Shown here: positions 8,054 to 16,611 of the stretch, in pieces
Numbering within the stretch: position 1 is the first letter of the stretch
Layout of the letters: each line of letters starts with the position of its first letter
DNA from: Clostridia bacterium
GTDB taxonomy: Bacteria; Bacillota; Clostridia; Acetivibrionales; STF1-152
Length of the DNA: 34,578 nucleotides
Reading direction: 5' to 3'
NCBI GenBank assembly: GCA_028280575.1
Contig: JANQLN010000112.1
Location: forward strand, 1 to 34,578
The notes under the pieces: generated by a model
What the model saw: only the letters and a program-made list of their open reading frames with translations
What the model was told of the DNA's origin: nothing
The model's database searches: none
Made by a program: the position numbers and the translations under genes

Positions 8054-8743
8054 TTAGCTCTTTCCGTCATCTGTCATACTTCCGTCCAGCCATACAGGTA
8101 TTGTATCACCAAGAAATTTTGGTTTTGTTTTAAGTATGTTAACCTGTACAAAATCCTTGAATCTTGCAGCAATCTCTCTGTTTTTATAATATCTCATATA
8201 TGCATACGTTCTTTTATCGGCCGGAACTCCATAAGCCTCAATGCCCAGTTTCCTGGCAATATAAAGTGCTCTTTTCAAGTGGTATTCCTGTGTAACTATA
8301 ACAGCCTTATTTATCAAAAAGATGTCCCTTGCCCTGTACATACTGTCATAGGTATTAAATCCCGCATGATCCATAAAGATATCCTTGCGGTCTATGCCTT
8401 TTGACTGTGCATACTCTCTCATTGCGTTTACTTCATCATAATTTACCTGCCCGTTGTCACCTGTTACGACCAGCTTGCGGGCCTTGCCTTTTTTATAAAT
8501 ATCAATACCGGTGTCAAGCCTGTCCTTAAGCATTACGGAAGGTTTCCCGTCCGGAAAAACATACGCACCCAAAACAATAACGGCATCAGCTTCAGGAATT
8601 TTATCCTGTCCCATAATGTACTTTGAACCGGTATTCTTTACATGAAAATTGACACCCATTACGGTAAACACTCCCGAGAGTATAATAATGAGGCCTAATA
8701 TGACAACCTTTTTCAGCATTTTTATTGATTTAACCCTTCCCAA
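8054..8743 (-). CDS. SanA/YdcF (DUF218) family membrane-anchored protein
   Basis: A 229-residue protein. One N-terminal transmembrane helix (about 9-29, VVILGLIIILSGVFTVMGVNF) is followed by an extracytoplasmic DUF218 domain. Family landmarks: ADAVIVLGAYVFPDGKPS, LKDRLDTGIDIYKKGKARKL, VVTGDNGQ, the acidic DEVNAM segment and ITQEYHLKRAL-like IVTQEYHLKRAL. SanA/ElyC/YdcF proteins are linked to envelope barrier or lipid-carrier metabolism. It appears to start at TTG (8743): AAAGGTGA lies about 5 nt upstream. An ATG eight codons later (8719) has only a distant purine tract. It is co-transcribed with the MFS gene 3 bp downstream. Exact role unknown. Confidence 0.85.
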   Translation of the reverse strand: MGRVKSIKMLKKVVILGLIIILSGVFTVMGVNFHVKNTGSKYIMGQDKIPEADAVIVLGAYVFPDGKPSVMLKDRLDTGIDIYKKGKARKLVVTGDNGQVNYDEVNAMREYAQSKGIDRKDIFMDHAGFNTYDSMYRARDIFLINKAVIVTQEYHLKRALYIARKLGIEAYGVPADKRTYAYMRYYKNREIAARFKDFVQVNILKTKPKFLGDTIPVWLDGSMTDDGKS

Positions 8744-8902
8744 AATATCACCTTTAAAAACAGTTTTTCTTCCATTTTCCCTTTACATAATATGATGAAT
8801 ACCATACATTGAAAAAAAGCGTCCGTACTTGAAATTCCTTACTAATTTTTGCTGTATGTAACATCATAATCCGTCAAAGTCCATATTGCAAGAATAATTG
8901 TT

Positions 8903-8931
8903 ATTATATCCAATAACCTATTATGCGTCAA
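8903..8931 (-). promoter_or_regulatory. sigma-A promoter for the SanA-like/MFS pair
   Basis: On the minus strand TTGACG (8931-8926), a 17-bp spacer and a perfect TATAAT (8908-8903) are followed by an untranslated leader of about 150 nt to the TTG start at 8743. The spacer end TTGGA plus TATAAT is identical to that of the third sulfatase promoter (13309-13337). The box begins just 9 bp upstream of the sulfatase stop codon at 8940. Confidence 0.65.
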
Positions 8932-8939
8932 TAAAAGCC

Positions 8940-10391
8940 TCAATTTTGCCTGAACAGGCTGTAGCTTTTTATAAATTCCTCATAAATTTCATCAGGTATT
9001 TTAATTAAGTCGTTTGTCTTTTCCATATGTTCTGCAAGGCTCTTGACCATATCCTTAATCATATTTTCATGTTCTTTTTCAAATGCCAGGTTATACATTT
9101 CCTGGCTGTCTGTTTTAACATTATACAGCTCAAGGTAGCTTTCATCTTTGAAAATGTCTGCAATCAGCTTGTATTCACCACGTACGACACACCTTTGAAA
9201 GTTCCCCCTGGCACCGTTTCCGTCAAATTGAATATAAATATCCCTTCTGTCCGGCTTTTTACCTTCCAATATTGGCATAAGAGAAATCCCTGACAAATTA
9301 TCCGGCAATTCAACATCAAGATATTCACAAATCGTAGGCAATACATCCACCGAGCTCACCGGTTCGTCGGATACCTTTACAGCCGGCACATGCTTGCGGG
9401 GAAATTTTATATACAGGGGAATGCGTACAGATTCTTCATACATGCACATCTTTTGCCACAGGCAATGTGAACCGAGCATTTCACCATGGTCACTTGTGAA
9501 TATGATCAGGGTATCTTCATATATGCCTTGATTTTTCAATTCATTTATAATCATACCAACACAATAATCCAAAAGAGAAACCAGTCCCATATAAACAGGC
9601 CATATTTTTCCCCAATCCTTGCGTGTATAGCGTGCTCCAAGCACTCCCGGCAAATTGTAAAGCTGAAGAGGCGATTGGTCAGGGCACCATTTCCCCACAT
9701 TTTCAGGCAGATCAATATTTTTAATTTTTGAATACCAAGGCTCAGGAATTTCCAGCGGGGGATGGGGTGCCAGAAACATGGCATTCAGGAGCAGGGGCCT
9801 GTCCTTATCCCTCTTTTGTATTGCATCTATGGCCCCATTTGCAAAATACCCGTCAAAAAAGTATTCAAATCCTTCATTATAACAGCCTGTAGTTGGAATG
9901 GAATAATTTTTCCTGCGTGTTACCCTGCCCATTGCCATTTCCGGTACAATACCACTATAATCCGCGCCTCCCGGAGTCCTTTTACCATTTGACTTAAGGA
10001 AGCTTTTGTATTTTTCCTGGGTATTAATCCAATGGGTCCTGGAATCCGGGGACTTATCCATTTTTTCCTCCGTATATAAATGCTGTTTTCCCGTATGCCA
10101 GCTGTCCCAATCTTCCTCAAGCATCTTATATAAATTTTTTATTCCTGCCCGCACATTGCCATGGTGTGCGTCATTTTCATCCCACGGGTTTATTAAAGAC
10201 CCGTTTGAATTAGGATACCTGCCGGTAAAAAATGCCCCTCTTGCCGGAACACAAATTGGTGAAGCGCAATAAGCCCTGTTAAATGCCGCACCTTCTTCAG
10301 CTATTTTATTAATATTTGGCGTGTGCTCACCCAGGGCGTCTGCCCTAAGCTGGTCGGCCATTATTATGACTACGTTAGGTTTTTCTTTCAT
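8940..10391 (-). CDS. sulfatase (Cys-type, intracellular)
   Basis: A 483-residue alkaline-phosphatase-superfamily hydrolase. The metal-binding opening is NVVIIMADQLRADALG (D13, Q14). The maturation motif is C47-V-P-A-R51 within SPICVPARGAFFTGR; Cys47 must become formylglycine. A second metal site is in FTSDHGEMLGSH. No signal peptide is present, so it acts in the cytoplasm on imported substrate, where an anaerobic radical-SAM maturase could reach it. Such proteins hydrolyse sulfate esters, though phosphonate/phosphodiester hydrolases share the fold. The ATG has AAGGGGG about 6 nt upstream. It is last of three sulfatase genes in a row, after a 142-bp gap that holds a perfect palindrome. The sugar specificity cannot be read off. 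Confidence 0.9.
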   Translation of the reverse strand: MKEKPNVVIIMADQLRADALGEHTPNINKIAEEGAAFNRAYCASPICVPARGAFFTGRYPNSNGSLINPWDENDAHHGNVRAGIKNLYKMLEEDWDSWHTGKQHLYTEEKMDKSPDSRTHWINTQEKYKSFLKSNGKRTPGGADYSGIVPEMAMGRVTRRKNYSIPTTGCYNEGFEYFFDGYFANGAIDAIQKRDKDRPLLLNAMFLAPHPPLEIPEPWYSKIKNIDLPENVGKWCPDQSPLQLYNLPGVLGARYTRKDWGKIWPVYMGLVSLLDYCVGMIINELKNQGIYEDTLIIFTSDHGEMLGSHCLWQKMCMYEESVRIPLYIKFPRKHVPAVKVSDEPVSSVDVLPTICEYLDVELPDNLSGISLMPILEGKKPDRRDIYIQFDGNGARGNFQRCVVRGEYKLIADIFKDESYLELYNVKTDSQEMYNLAFEKEHENMIKDMVKSLAEHMEKTNDLIKIPDEIYEEFIKSYSLFRQN

Positions 10392-10418
10392 ACGCTGCCC
10401 CCTTCTTATAAAAAACCG

Positions 10419-10438
10419 GCATACTAAATTTAGTATGC
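10419..10438. repeat. perfect 20-bp palindrome between two sulfatase genes
   Basis: GCATACTAAATTTAGTATGC is an exact 20-bp palindrome, 28 bp upstream of the sulfatase start at 10391. Two readings are possible. As RNA it makes a 7-8-bp stem, and on the minus strand CGG plus TTTTTT follows (10418-10410), as in a terminator or attenuator for the upstream sulfatase. As DNA it resembles an operator, and a looser relative (TACTAAAATATAGTA, 13422-13436) sits before the alpha-mannosidase gene. The sequence does not decide between them. Confidence 0.55.
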
Positions 10439-10533
10439 TCCTGATTAAAGCGCAAATTGTTTAAAAGCCCTGTCAATAATTTTAAATAACCAATAGATTA
10501 AAGTAAATAGCCGATTTTGAAGATTTATCCTCA

Positions 10534-11877
10534 TTAACTGGTATTACAGCTGCTGCAGCGGAAAAAACCTTCCAGTTCCCTTTCGGCCTCCGGCATTGAG
10601 CCTATAATGTTATTAACTTCAAATTTGTCGTTCTCAATATCATATACTTCCGCTAAAGATGCGTTTTTAAAAACGCCTTTATACTTGCCATTTGAAACCA
10701 TTCTCCATTCATTTAAGCCGGAAATTTGAAACTGTCTCATTTCTTGATGGCTCCGGCCCGTTATAAAAGGCTTGAGCGAAATGGAATGTACCGCTTCAGG
10801 CATGGCCGTCCCGCACAATTCCACTATGGTTTTGGTTAAATCCTGCAATTCAACCATCATGCGTGAAACAGCTCCCTTTATTATGCCCTTTCCCCAAATG
10901 ACTAATGGAATGGAAACAGAACCCCTGTAAGGAACACTTTTACCAAACCGGTTCTTGTCCCCGAGCATCTCCCCATGGTCTCCCGAATAAATTACTATGG
11001 TATTGTCAAGCTCTTTTCTTTTCCTGATTTCATCTATCAGCAGTCCTGTGTTCCTGTCGATATTTTCAAGCATTGCAGCAAAATTCTGCCTTATTTTGTT
11101 TAATGTGTCGCGGCTGTGTTCGTCGTTAGCGGCAGGCTGGGGCATTTGTATTTTTTCCCATGATTTTTTCATATCTTTTGTAATGTCCCACGGACTATGG
11201 GGACCTGCAAAGTTCACCTGCAAAAACCAGGGCCGGCCTTTGGGAAATTTTCTGATCATATTGATACCATTACCGGAAATCCAATTGTCGCAGTAGGCTT
11301 CTTCAGGCAGCCCTGTCGGAAAAACAGCCAGCTTGTCACCTCTTCTGCTCTTATAGTCTTCTACATGCATATCAACCAGCTTATTATCATGGAGATATTT
11401 GAAATACGGGCCCTTGGGCCTTTCCTTACCGGAATCATATCCATCCCATTTGCCCTCATTATCTATGGCATGGGTAAATCCCATTTTACCAAGGTCATCC
11501 ACCCAGCCGTCAAGGCCCCAATACCGTGTCTTTTTATGAAGGTCAAACTTTCCTACACCTCCCACATTATACCCGGCTTCCCTTAACACCGAATAAAATG
11601 TCTTTTGACTCACAGGGTAATCCTGATCGTTATTGGTTACCCCGCATGAATCATAATTCAGGCCCGAAGCAAGACAGGCCCTGGCAGGAGCACATAGGGG
11701 AGATGGTGTTATGCAGTTTGTAAATGTTGTCCCTCCCGTCATCATGCTTTTCAAATTAGGCATTTTGACAGGCAGCTTTTCCATCCCAAGCATTTTAAAT
11801 ATCTCATCGCTGTATGGCAGCCAGTCTCCCCTGTGATGGTCGGGAAAAAGCAATAGAATATTAGGCCTGTTTTCCAT
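10534..11877 (-). CDS. sulfatase (Cys-type, intracellular)
   Basis: A 447-residue sulfatase-fold enzyme. It opens with NILLLFPDHHRGDWLP (D13 and H14 as metal-site residues) and has the maturation motif C62-A-P-A-R66 in SPLCAPARACLASG. The second metal site is YSGDHGEMLGDKNRFGK. No signal peptide. The frame is open 16 codons further upstream, but MENRPNILLLFPDHH matches the family start and AAAGG lies 7 nt before it, so I start at 11877. That start lies inside the last 17 bp of the preceding sulfatase gene, indicating coupled translation. It is divergent in sequence from both neighbouring sulfatases, so the three probably remove sulfate from different positions or sugars. The C-terminus ends in a short Cys-containing tail (CSSCNTS). 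Confidence 0.9.
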   Translation of the reverse strand: MENRPNILLLFPDHHRGDWLPYSDEIFKMLGMEKLPVKMPNLKSMMTGGTTFTNCITPSPLCAPARACLASGLNYDSCGVTNNDQDYPVSQKTFYSVLREAGYNVGGVGKFDLHKKTRYWGLDGWVDDLGKMGFTHAIDNEGKWDGYDSGKERPKGPYFKYLHDNKLVDMHVEDYKSRRGDKLAVFPTGLPEEAYCDNWISGNGINMIRKFPKGRPWFLQVNFAGPHSPWDITKDMKKSWEKIQMPQPAANDEHSRDTLNKIRQNFAAMLENIDRNTGLLIDEIRKRKELDNTIVIYSGDHGEMLGDKNRFGKSVPYRGSVSIPLVIWGKGIIKGAVSRMMVELQDLTKTIVELCGTAMPEAVHSISLKPFITGRSHQEMRQFQISGLNEWRMVSNGKYKGVFKNASLAEVYDIENDKFEVNNIIGSMPEAERELEGFFRCSSCNTS

Positions 11878-13270
11878 TTTTATACCTTTCCCAAAAAATC
11901 TTCCCTTTCGGATGTTTTTCATCATCCCATTTTTCCTTATAATTAATCATATCCGCTTTTAACCTGTTAATTATTTCCGCGTATTCTTCATGTTCATACA
12001 AATTCTCTTTTTCCCCCGGGTCTTTCATCAAATCAAACAACTGGCTCACAGCTTTTTTGCCGTCCCGGTATTCTATAAGCTTATAGCGTGAATCCTTTAT
12101 GCCCCTCACAACTTCCGAAAAAGCAAAATATAATATTTCCCTGTGCTTGGCTTCCCTGTCCCCAATGGCAGGAACAAGGCTTTTCCCCTCTACGCTTGCA
12201 GGCACGCTCAGCCCCAGCATTTCACAAATGGTCGGGTAGATGTCCAAAAGATAAGCATAAGTGTCTCTTTTTTCATTCCGGGGAATTCCGGGGCCTGAAA
12301 AAATGAGCGGAACCCTTACGCTGTGTTCATAATTGCTCTGCTTTCCCATAAGTCCATGCTGCCCAAGTGCAAGGCCATTATCACCTGCAAATATAATAAT
12401 AGTGTTTTCGTATGCTCCCTTTTCCTTTAATGAATCAATCACCTTGCCAAGCTCATTGTCCAGGTGGGTTATCATCCCATAGTACTCTGCAATATGCCGC
12501 CGCACCTCGTCTTCAGTCCTGGGATAGGAGGCCAGGACTTCATCCCTTATGCTGTATACTCCGTAATCAAAAGGATGCTCCTGCATAAAATTTTCAGGCA
12601 GGCTTATATCTCCAGGGTCATACATATCCAGAAACTGCTCCGGCATTGACCTGGGATCATGGGGAGCCATAAAAGAAACATACATAAAAAAAGGATTTTC
12701 TCCATTATATTCTTTAATCCAGTCTGCGGCAGCTTCACAGAACAGTTCACTGGAGTGTTTACCCGCATTTATATGGTCACAGGTATATTCTGCAGCCTTG
12801 TTGCTGTAGTACGGGTTGTGTATAACCTTCCTCTTTTCCGTGTATTGACCGTCAGGGTCAAAATCACAGGCAGGTACATTCCAGTGGTCATTCATGCCCC
12901 CGAAAAATATTTCCCCGCCGTCCGTAAAGCTTCTTGCATAAGAATCCGTGCCATTATGCCACTTTCCCGTGCCAAATGTACGGTATCCTGCCTTTTGCAA
13001 AGTTTCTCCCAATAAAACATGATCCGTGGGAATGGTCATCCCATCATCCTTAAGCCGGAACAGGGTTTTGCCGGTATGAAGCATTGCCCTGCTTGGCATG
13101 CAGACAGCACCAACCGTTCCTCCCGGTATATGTGCCTGTGTAAAGGATATTCCGTTTCCAACCAGCTCATCAAGGTTTGGTGTTTTAACCTCCGGATTTC
13201 CCAGGGCTGCAATAGTATCAAAGCGCTGGTCATCTGTAAAGAAAAACAAGACATTCGGTTTTTCCTGCAT
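11861..13270 (-). CDS. sulfatase (C-x-P-S-R type, intracellular)
   Basis: A 469-residue sulfatase. The metal-binding start is NVLFFFTDDQRFDTIAALG (D13, D14). The classical maturation motif is C57-M-P-S-R61 in GAVCMPSRAMLHTGK, and the second metal loop is FAGDNGLALGQHGLMGKQ. The DNG...GQHG form is typical of iduronate-2-sulfatase-, choline-sulfatase- and N-sulfoglucosamine-type members, unlike the DHGEMLG form of the next two genes. No signal peptide. GGAGGAG lies 8 nt before the ATG. It is first of the three-gene sulfatase block and overlaps the next gene by 17 bp. A good promoter (13309-13337) with an adjacent CG-centred half-site suggests shared control with the importer operon. Substrate not determinable. 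Confidence 0.92.
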   Translation of the reverse strand: MQEKPNVLFFFTDDQRFDTIAALGNPEVKTPNLDELVGNGISFTQAHIPGGTVGAVCMPSRAMLHTGKTLFRLKDDGMTIPTDHVLLGETLQKAGYRTFGTGKWHNGTDSYARSFTDGGEIFFGGMNDHWNVPACDFDPDGQYTEKRKVIHNPYYSNKAAEYTCDHINAGKHSSELFCEAAADWIKEYNGENPFFMYVSFMAPHDPRSMPEQFLDMYDPGDISLPENFMQEHPFDYGVYSIRDEVLASYPRTEDEVRRHIAEYYGMITHLDNELGKVIDSLKEKGAYENTIIIFAGDNGLALGQHGLMGKQSNYEHSVRVPLIFSGPGIPRNEKRDTYAYLLDIYPTICEMLGLSVPASVEGKSLVPAIGDREAKHREILYFAFSEVVRGIKDSRYKLIEYRDGKKAVSQLFDLMKDPGEKENLYEHEEYAEIINRLKADMINYKEKWDDEKHPKGKIFWERYKNGKQA

Positions 13271-13308
13271 TTTATCACTCCTCCAAGAGTTCTTGGCTCT
13301 TTAGGATA

Positions 13309-13337
13309 ATTATATCCAACGGTTTTATTTTCGTCAA
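13309..13337 (-). promoter_or_regulatory. sigma-A promoter of the sulfatase block
   Basis: On the minus strand: TTGACG (13337-13332), a 17-bp spacer and a perfect TATAAT (13314-13309). Transcription would start near 13302, giving a leader of about 30 nt before the sulfatase start at 13270. Confidence 0.7.
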
Positions 13338-13338
13338 T

Positions 13339-13354
13339 ATTTAAGCGTTTTCCG
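13339..13354 (-). promoter_or_regulatory. CG-centred operator-like site next to the sulfatase -35 box
   Basis: The minus strand reads CGGAAAACGCTTAAAT directly upstream of the -35 box. The right half ACGCTTAAAT is identical to that of the strong site at 34317-34332; the left half is not symmetric. Centred near -44, it would be an activator position for a LacI/CcpA-type protein. Moderate-to-weak evidence. Confidence 0.35.
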
Positions 13355-13421
13355 GCTTCACAACTTGGATAATTGCGCCATCATTTTTAGTTATAAGTCG
13401 TTCTTTATTATACCATTGTGG

Positions 13422-13440
13422 TACTAAAATATAGTATACT
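13422..13440 (+). promoter_or_regulatory. candidate operator and -10 region of the alpha-mannosidase gene
   Basis: TACTAAAATATAGTA (13422-13436) is a 5-bp-arm dyad. Possible -10 boxes are TATACT (13435-13440), overlapping the dyad, and TATAAT (13456-13461). Neither has a good -35 at proper spacing, as in activator-dependent promoters. The core matches the palindrome at 10419-10438 (TACTAAATTTAGTA). Confidence 0.35.
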
Positions 13441-13484
13441 TGACTATGAAATATTTATAATTCTTGTTACAAGGAGCTGGTATA

Positions 13485-16400
13485 ATGTCACTTAATCCTG
13501 AATGGAAATCACGGATTAAAAACTGGAAAGACAAATTGCCTGATTTATTTTACAGGCCGTTGGGAGAAATACTGCTCAAAGGCCATGTTACATCAGATTT
13601 GCTTACCTTAAAGGAAGCTGTTAAAAGGGATTTTAAAAGCATGCCCCATGGTACAGGGTGGGGTGGCAAATGGGAATACGGATGGTTCTGCGGAAACGTT
13701 GAAATGCCCGGGGAAGCCGAAGGCAAACGTATTGTATTAAAAGCCGATACCGGAGCAGAAGGCGCTGTTTATATAAACGGAATAAATGCGGGTGCATACG
13801 ACCGTTTTCACAAGGAAATTACACTTGCTTCCCATGCAAAACAGGGTGACAGGTATGATTTTATGATAGAGGCATATGCAGGTCACGGCCCAAGGGTTTG
13901 CGAAGGCGGACCAATAGAGCACGGCAGGGAATCGGTGCCTGAACCTCCTGAAACCCAGGCTGTGGTCGGAAATTCAACATTTGGCATCTGGAGTGAGGAA
14001 ATTTACCAGCTCTGGATTGACATCGAAACACTTTACCAGATTAGAGAAAATATTGATGGGGACAGCCTAAGGGTTGCAAAGATAGATGAAGCATTAAAGA
14101 AATTCACCCTTACCGTTGATTTGGAGCTTGAGCATGAAGAAATGCTTGAAACGGCCATTAAATGCAGAAATGATTTAAAGCCTCTTTTTGATTGTGTCAA
14201 CGGTTCAACAGTACCTGCAATGTTTGTATTTGGAAACTCACACATTGATGTTGCATGGCTGTGGCCTCTTGCCGAAACGGAAAGAAAATGCTGCCGTACT
14301 TTTTCAACACAGCTTGAATTGATGAAGGAATACCCTGAATATAAATTCCTGCAAAGCCAGGCACATCTTTACCTTATGATTAAGGAAAACTATCCAAAGC
14401 TCTATAATTCGCTAAAAGAAGCCATAAGTAAAGGGCAGCTGATACCCGACGGGGGGATGTGGGTTGAGCCTGATACAAATGTCACAGGAGGAGAATCGCT
14501 TATAAGGCAGTTCATCCACGGTAAAAGGTTTTTCATGGAAGAGTTCGGTGTAGAAAGCAAACTGTGCTGGCTGCCCGATGTATTTGGTTACACCGGCGCT
14601 TTTCCGCAAATCATGAAAGGCTGTGAAATAGACTATTTCAGCACCCAGAAAATTTTCTGGACTTACAACGGAGGAGAAAGATTCCCCTATCATACCTTCT
14701 GGTGGGAGGGCATTGACGGAACAACAATTCTTTCCCATATATACAATGACTACACCTCGCACACAAAACCTGAGTCAGTAATAAAGAGATGGGATGACCG
14801 TGTCCAGAAAGACGGGATCTCAACAAGAATGTTTCCATTCGGATATGGTGACGGCGGGGGAGGACCTACGAGAGATCACCTGGAATACTTGAAAAGAATT
14901 GAAAACCTTGAAGGGGTACCTAAAACCAAAATGTGTGAGCCCGTTGAATTTTTTGAGGACCTGGAGAAAATAGGTGCTCCTGATGAAAAATATGTTGGAG
15001 AATTGTACCTGCAAGTTCACAGGGGAACTTATACTTCCCAGGCTAAAACAAAAAAAGGAAACAGAAAAAGCGAGATCGCATTAAGGGAGGCAGAGCTCTG
15101 GGGCACAGCGGCAAACGTAATAAAAAAACATTCGTTTGACAATATGACCCTGGACGGTCAATGGAAGACAATACTGTTAAACCAATTCCACGATATATTG
15201 CCCGGCTCATCCATACACAGGGTTTACGAAGAGGCCGAGGCCGACTATGAAAGTGTATTAGCCACTACGGCCGGTATAACCGAGAGTTCTTTGAAATCCT
15301 TAACATGTGAAGATAAAAATGGGGTGAGTATTTTTAATTCCCTGTCATGGGAGAGCAAAAAGCTTGTTGAAATTCCCGGAGATTACACCGGAGCAGTTGA
15401 CGCTGAGGAAAACATACTTGAGGTACAGAGAGCCGGGGACAAATTATATGTTGAAGCCAGCGTACCCTCCTGCGGCTGGACAACCGTATACCCCCGCTGC
15501 AATGGGGCAAGCAGTAGCCATAATGTTGCTGCTGAAAAAGGCCGCCTGGAAAATGAGCTGATCAGGGTAAGCATTGACGAAAACGGAGAAATAACAAGCA
15601 TATTCGACAAGGAGAATAACAGGGAGCTTGCGGCGTCTGGCTGCAATGTGTTCAAAATGTACAAGGATGTGCCAAATGTTTACGACGCATGGGACATTGA
15701 CAGCATGTACCGTCAGACACCTGTCCATTTAGATTCAAAGGCAGAAATTGATGTGGTTTCGTCAGGACCCCTGTTTGCATCTGTAAAAGTGAGGAAAACC
15801 TTGAACAACTCGCAGATGGAACAAGAAATCATATTGAGGAGAAACAGCCGGAGGGTTGACTTTAAAACCAGTATAAACTGGCAGGAAAGCCACAAGCTGC
15901 TTAAGGTGAATTTCCCCGTAAATGTGCACTCAAACGAAGCAGTTCACGAGATCCAGTTCGGCTACCTTAAAAGACCCAATCATCGTTCAACCAACTATGA
16001 AAAGGACAGATTCGAGGTATCAAACCATAAGTGGTCCGCACTTGTGGAGGGAAATCACGGGTTTGCCGTACTAAATGACTGCAAATACGGGCTGGATGTG
16101 TATGAAAACAGTATTAACCTTACGCTTTTAAAATCCGCTCTGGCTCCTGATATGTATGCCGACAAAGGTATACAGGAATTTACCTATTCCATTTACCTGT
16201 GGGAAGGCAGCCTTTCGGAAAGCGGAATCGTCAGGGAAGGCTATGAGCTTAACTGCCCTCCTTTGGTCAAATTGGGCGAAGCCGGCAGGAGATCGTTGTT
16301 TAGCGTTGATAAGGACAATATCATTATCGACACGGTCAAATTTGCCGAGGACGGTTCGGGTGACATTATCATACGTATGTATGAATCCATGCATATGTCT

Positions 16401-16553
16401 TCAAAATGCAGCCTTTCCACATCCGTAAACTTTGAATCCGCCGTGGGGACCAATATGATGGAAAAGCCTGAAGAGAATCTTATAAATGATGAAAAAACAA
16501 TAAATCTTGATTTCAGGCCCTTTGAAATAAAAACGGTAAAACTCAAATTATAA
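13485..16553 (+). CDS. alpha-mannosidase, glycoside hydrolase family 38
   Basis: A 1022-residue retaining alpha-mannosidase of the large GH38 type. The N-terminal beta-sandwich (about 1-235) is followed by the catalytic barrel. This has the zinc-site motif FGNSHIDVAWLWPLAETER (H253, D255) and the nucleophile D365 in CWLPDVFGYTGAFPQ, a GDGGGGPTRDHLEYLKR loop, and the end-of-domain NQFHDILPGSSIHRVYEEA. Central and C-terminal beta domains fill about 640-1022, with ENELIRVSIDENGEITSIFDKEN typical of the family. No signal peptide, so it cleaves imported manno-oligosaccharides or glycopeptide glycans in the cytoplasm. The ATG at 13485 has AAGGAG 8 nt upstream; an in-frame ATG at 13464 does not. It is divergent from the sulfatase block and separated from the AraC regulator by a shared terminator. 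Confidence 0.95.
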   Translation: MSLNPEWKSRIKNWKDKLPDLFYRPLGEILLKGHVTSDLLTLKEAVKRDFKSMPHGTGWGGKWEYGWFCGNVEMPGEAEGKRIVLKADTGAEGAVYINGINAGAYDRFHKEITLASHAKQGDRYDFMIEAYAGHGPRVCEGGPIEHGRESVPEPPETQAVVGNSTFGIWSEEIYQLWIDIETLYQIRENIDGDSLRVAKIDEALKKFTLTVDLELEHEEMLETAIKCRNDLKPLFDCVNGSTVPAMFVFGNSHIDVAWLWPLAETERKCCRTFSTQLELMKEYPEYKFLQSQAHLYLMIKENYPKLYNSLKEAISKGQLIPDGGMWVEPDTNVTGGESLIRQFIHGKRFFMEEFGVESKLCWLPDVFGYTGAFPQIMKGCEIDYFSTQKIFWTYNGGERFPYHTFWWEGIDGTTILSHIYNDYTSHTKPESVIKRWDDRVQKDGISTRMFPFGYGDGGGGPTRDHLEYLKRIENLEGVPKTKMCEPVEFFEDLEKIGAPDEKYVGELYLQVHRGTYTSQAKTKKGNRKSEIALREAELWGTAANVIKKHSFDNMTLDGQWKTILLNQFHDILPGSSIHRVYEEAEADYESVLATTAGITESSLKSLTCEDKNGVSIFNSLSWESKKLVEIPGDYTGAVDAEENILEVQRAGDKLYVEASVPSCGWTTVYPRCNGASSSHNVAAEKGRLENELIRVSIDENGEITSIFDKENNRELAASGCNVFKMYKDVPNVYDAWDIDSMYRQTPVHLDSKAEIDVVSSGPLFASVKVRKTLNNSQMEQEIILRRNSRRVDFKTSINWQESHKLLKVNFPVNVHSNEAVHEIQFGYLKRPNHRSTNYEKDRFEVSNHKWSALVEGNHGFAVLNDCKYGLDVYENSINLTLLKSALAPDMYADKGIQEFTYSIYLWEGSLSESGIVREGYELNCPPLVKLGEAGRRSLFSVDKDNIIIDTVKFAEDGSGDIIIRMYESMHMSSKCSLSTSVNFESAVGTNMMEKPEENLINDEKTINLDFRPFEIKTVKLKL

Positions 16554-16564
16554 ATTGTTTTTAT

Positions 16565-16606
16565 ATTGCTGCGGCAAAAAATAACATGATTTTTCGCCGC
16601 AGCAAT
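16565..16606. terminator. bidirectional terminator between alpha-mannosidase and AraC genes
   Basis: Exact 11-bp inverted repeats (ATTGCTGCGGC at 16565-16575 and GCCGCAGCAAT at 16596-16606) flank an A-rich then T-rich loop. The element lies in the 58-bp gap between two convergent stop codons and probably serves both genes. Confidence 0.75.
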
Positions 16607-16611
16607 TTATG

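Noticed and set aside
14412-14762. 116-residue minus-strand ORF inside the alpha-mannosidase gene
   Set aside because: Antisense shadow of the conserved catalytic domain.
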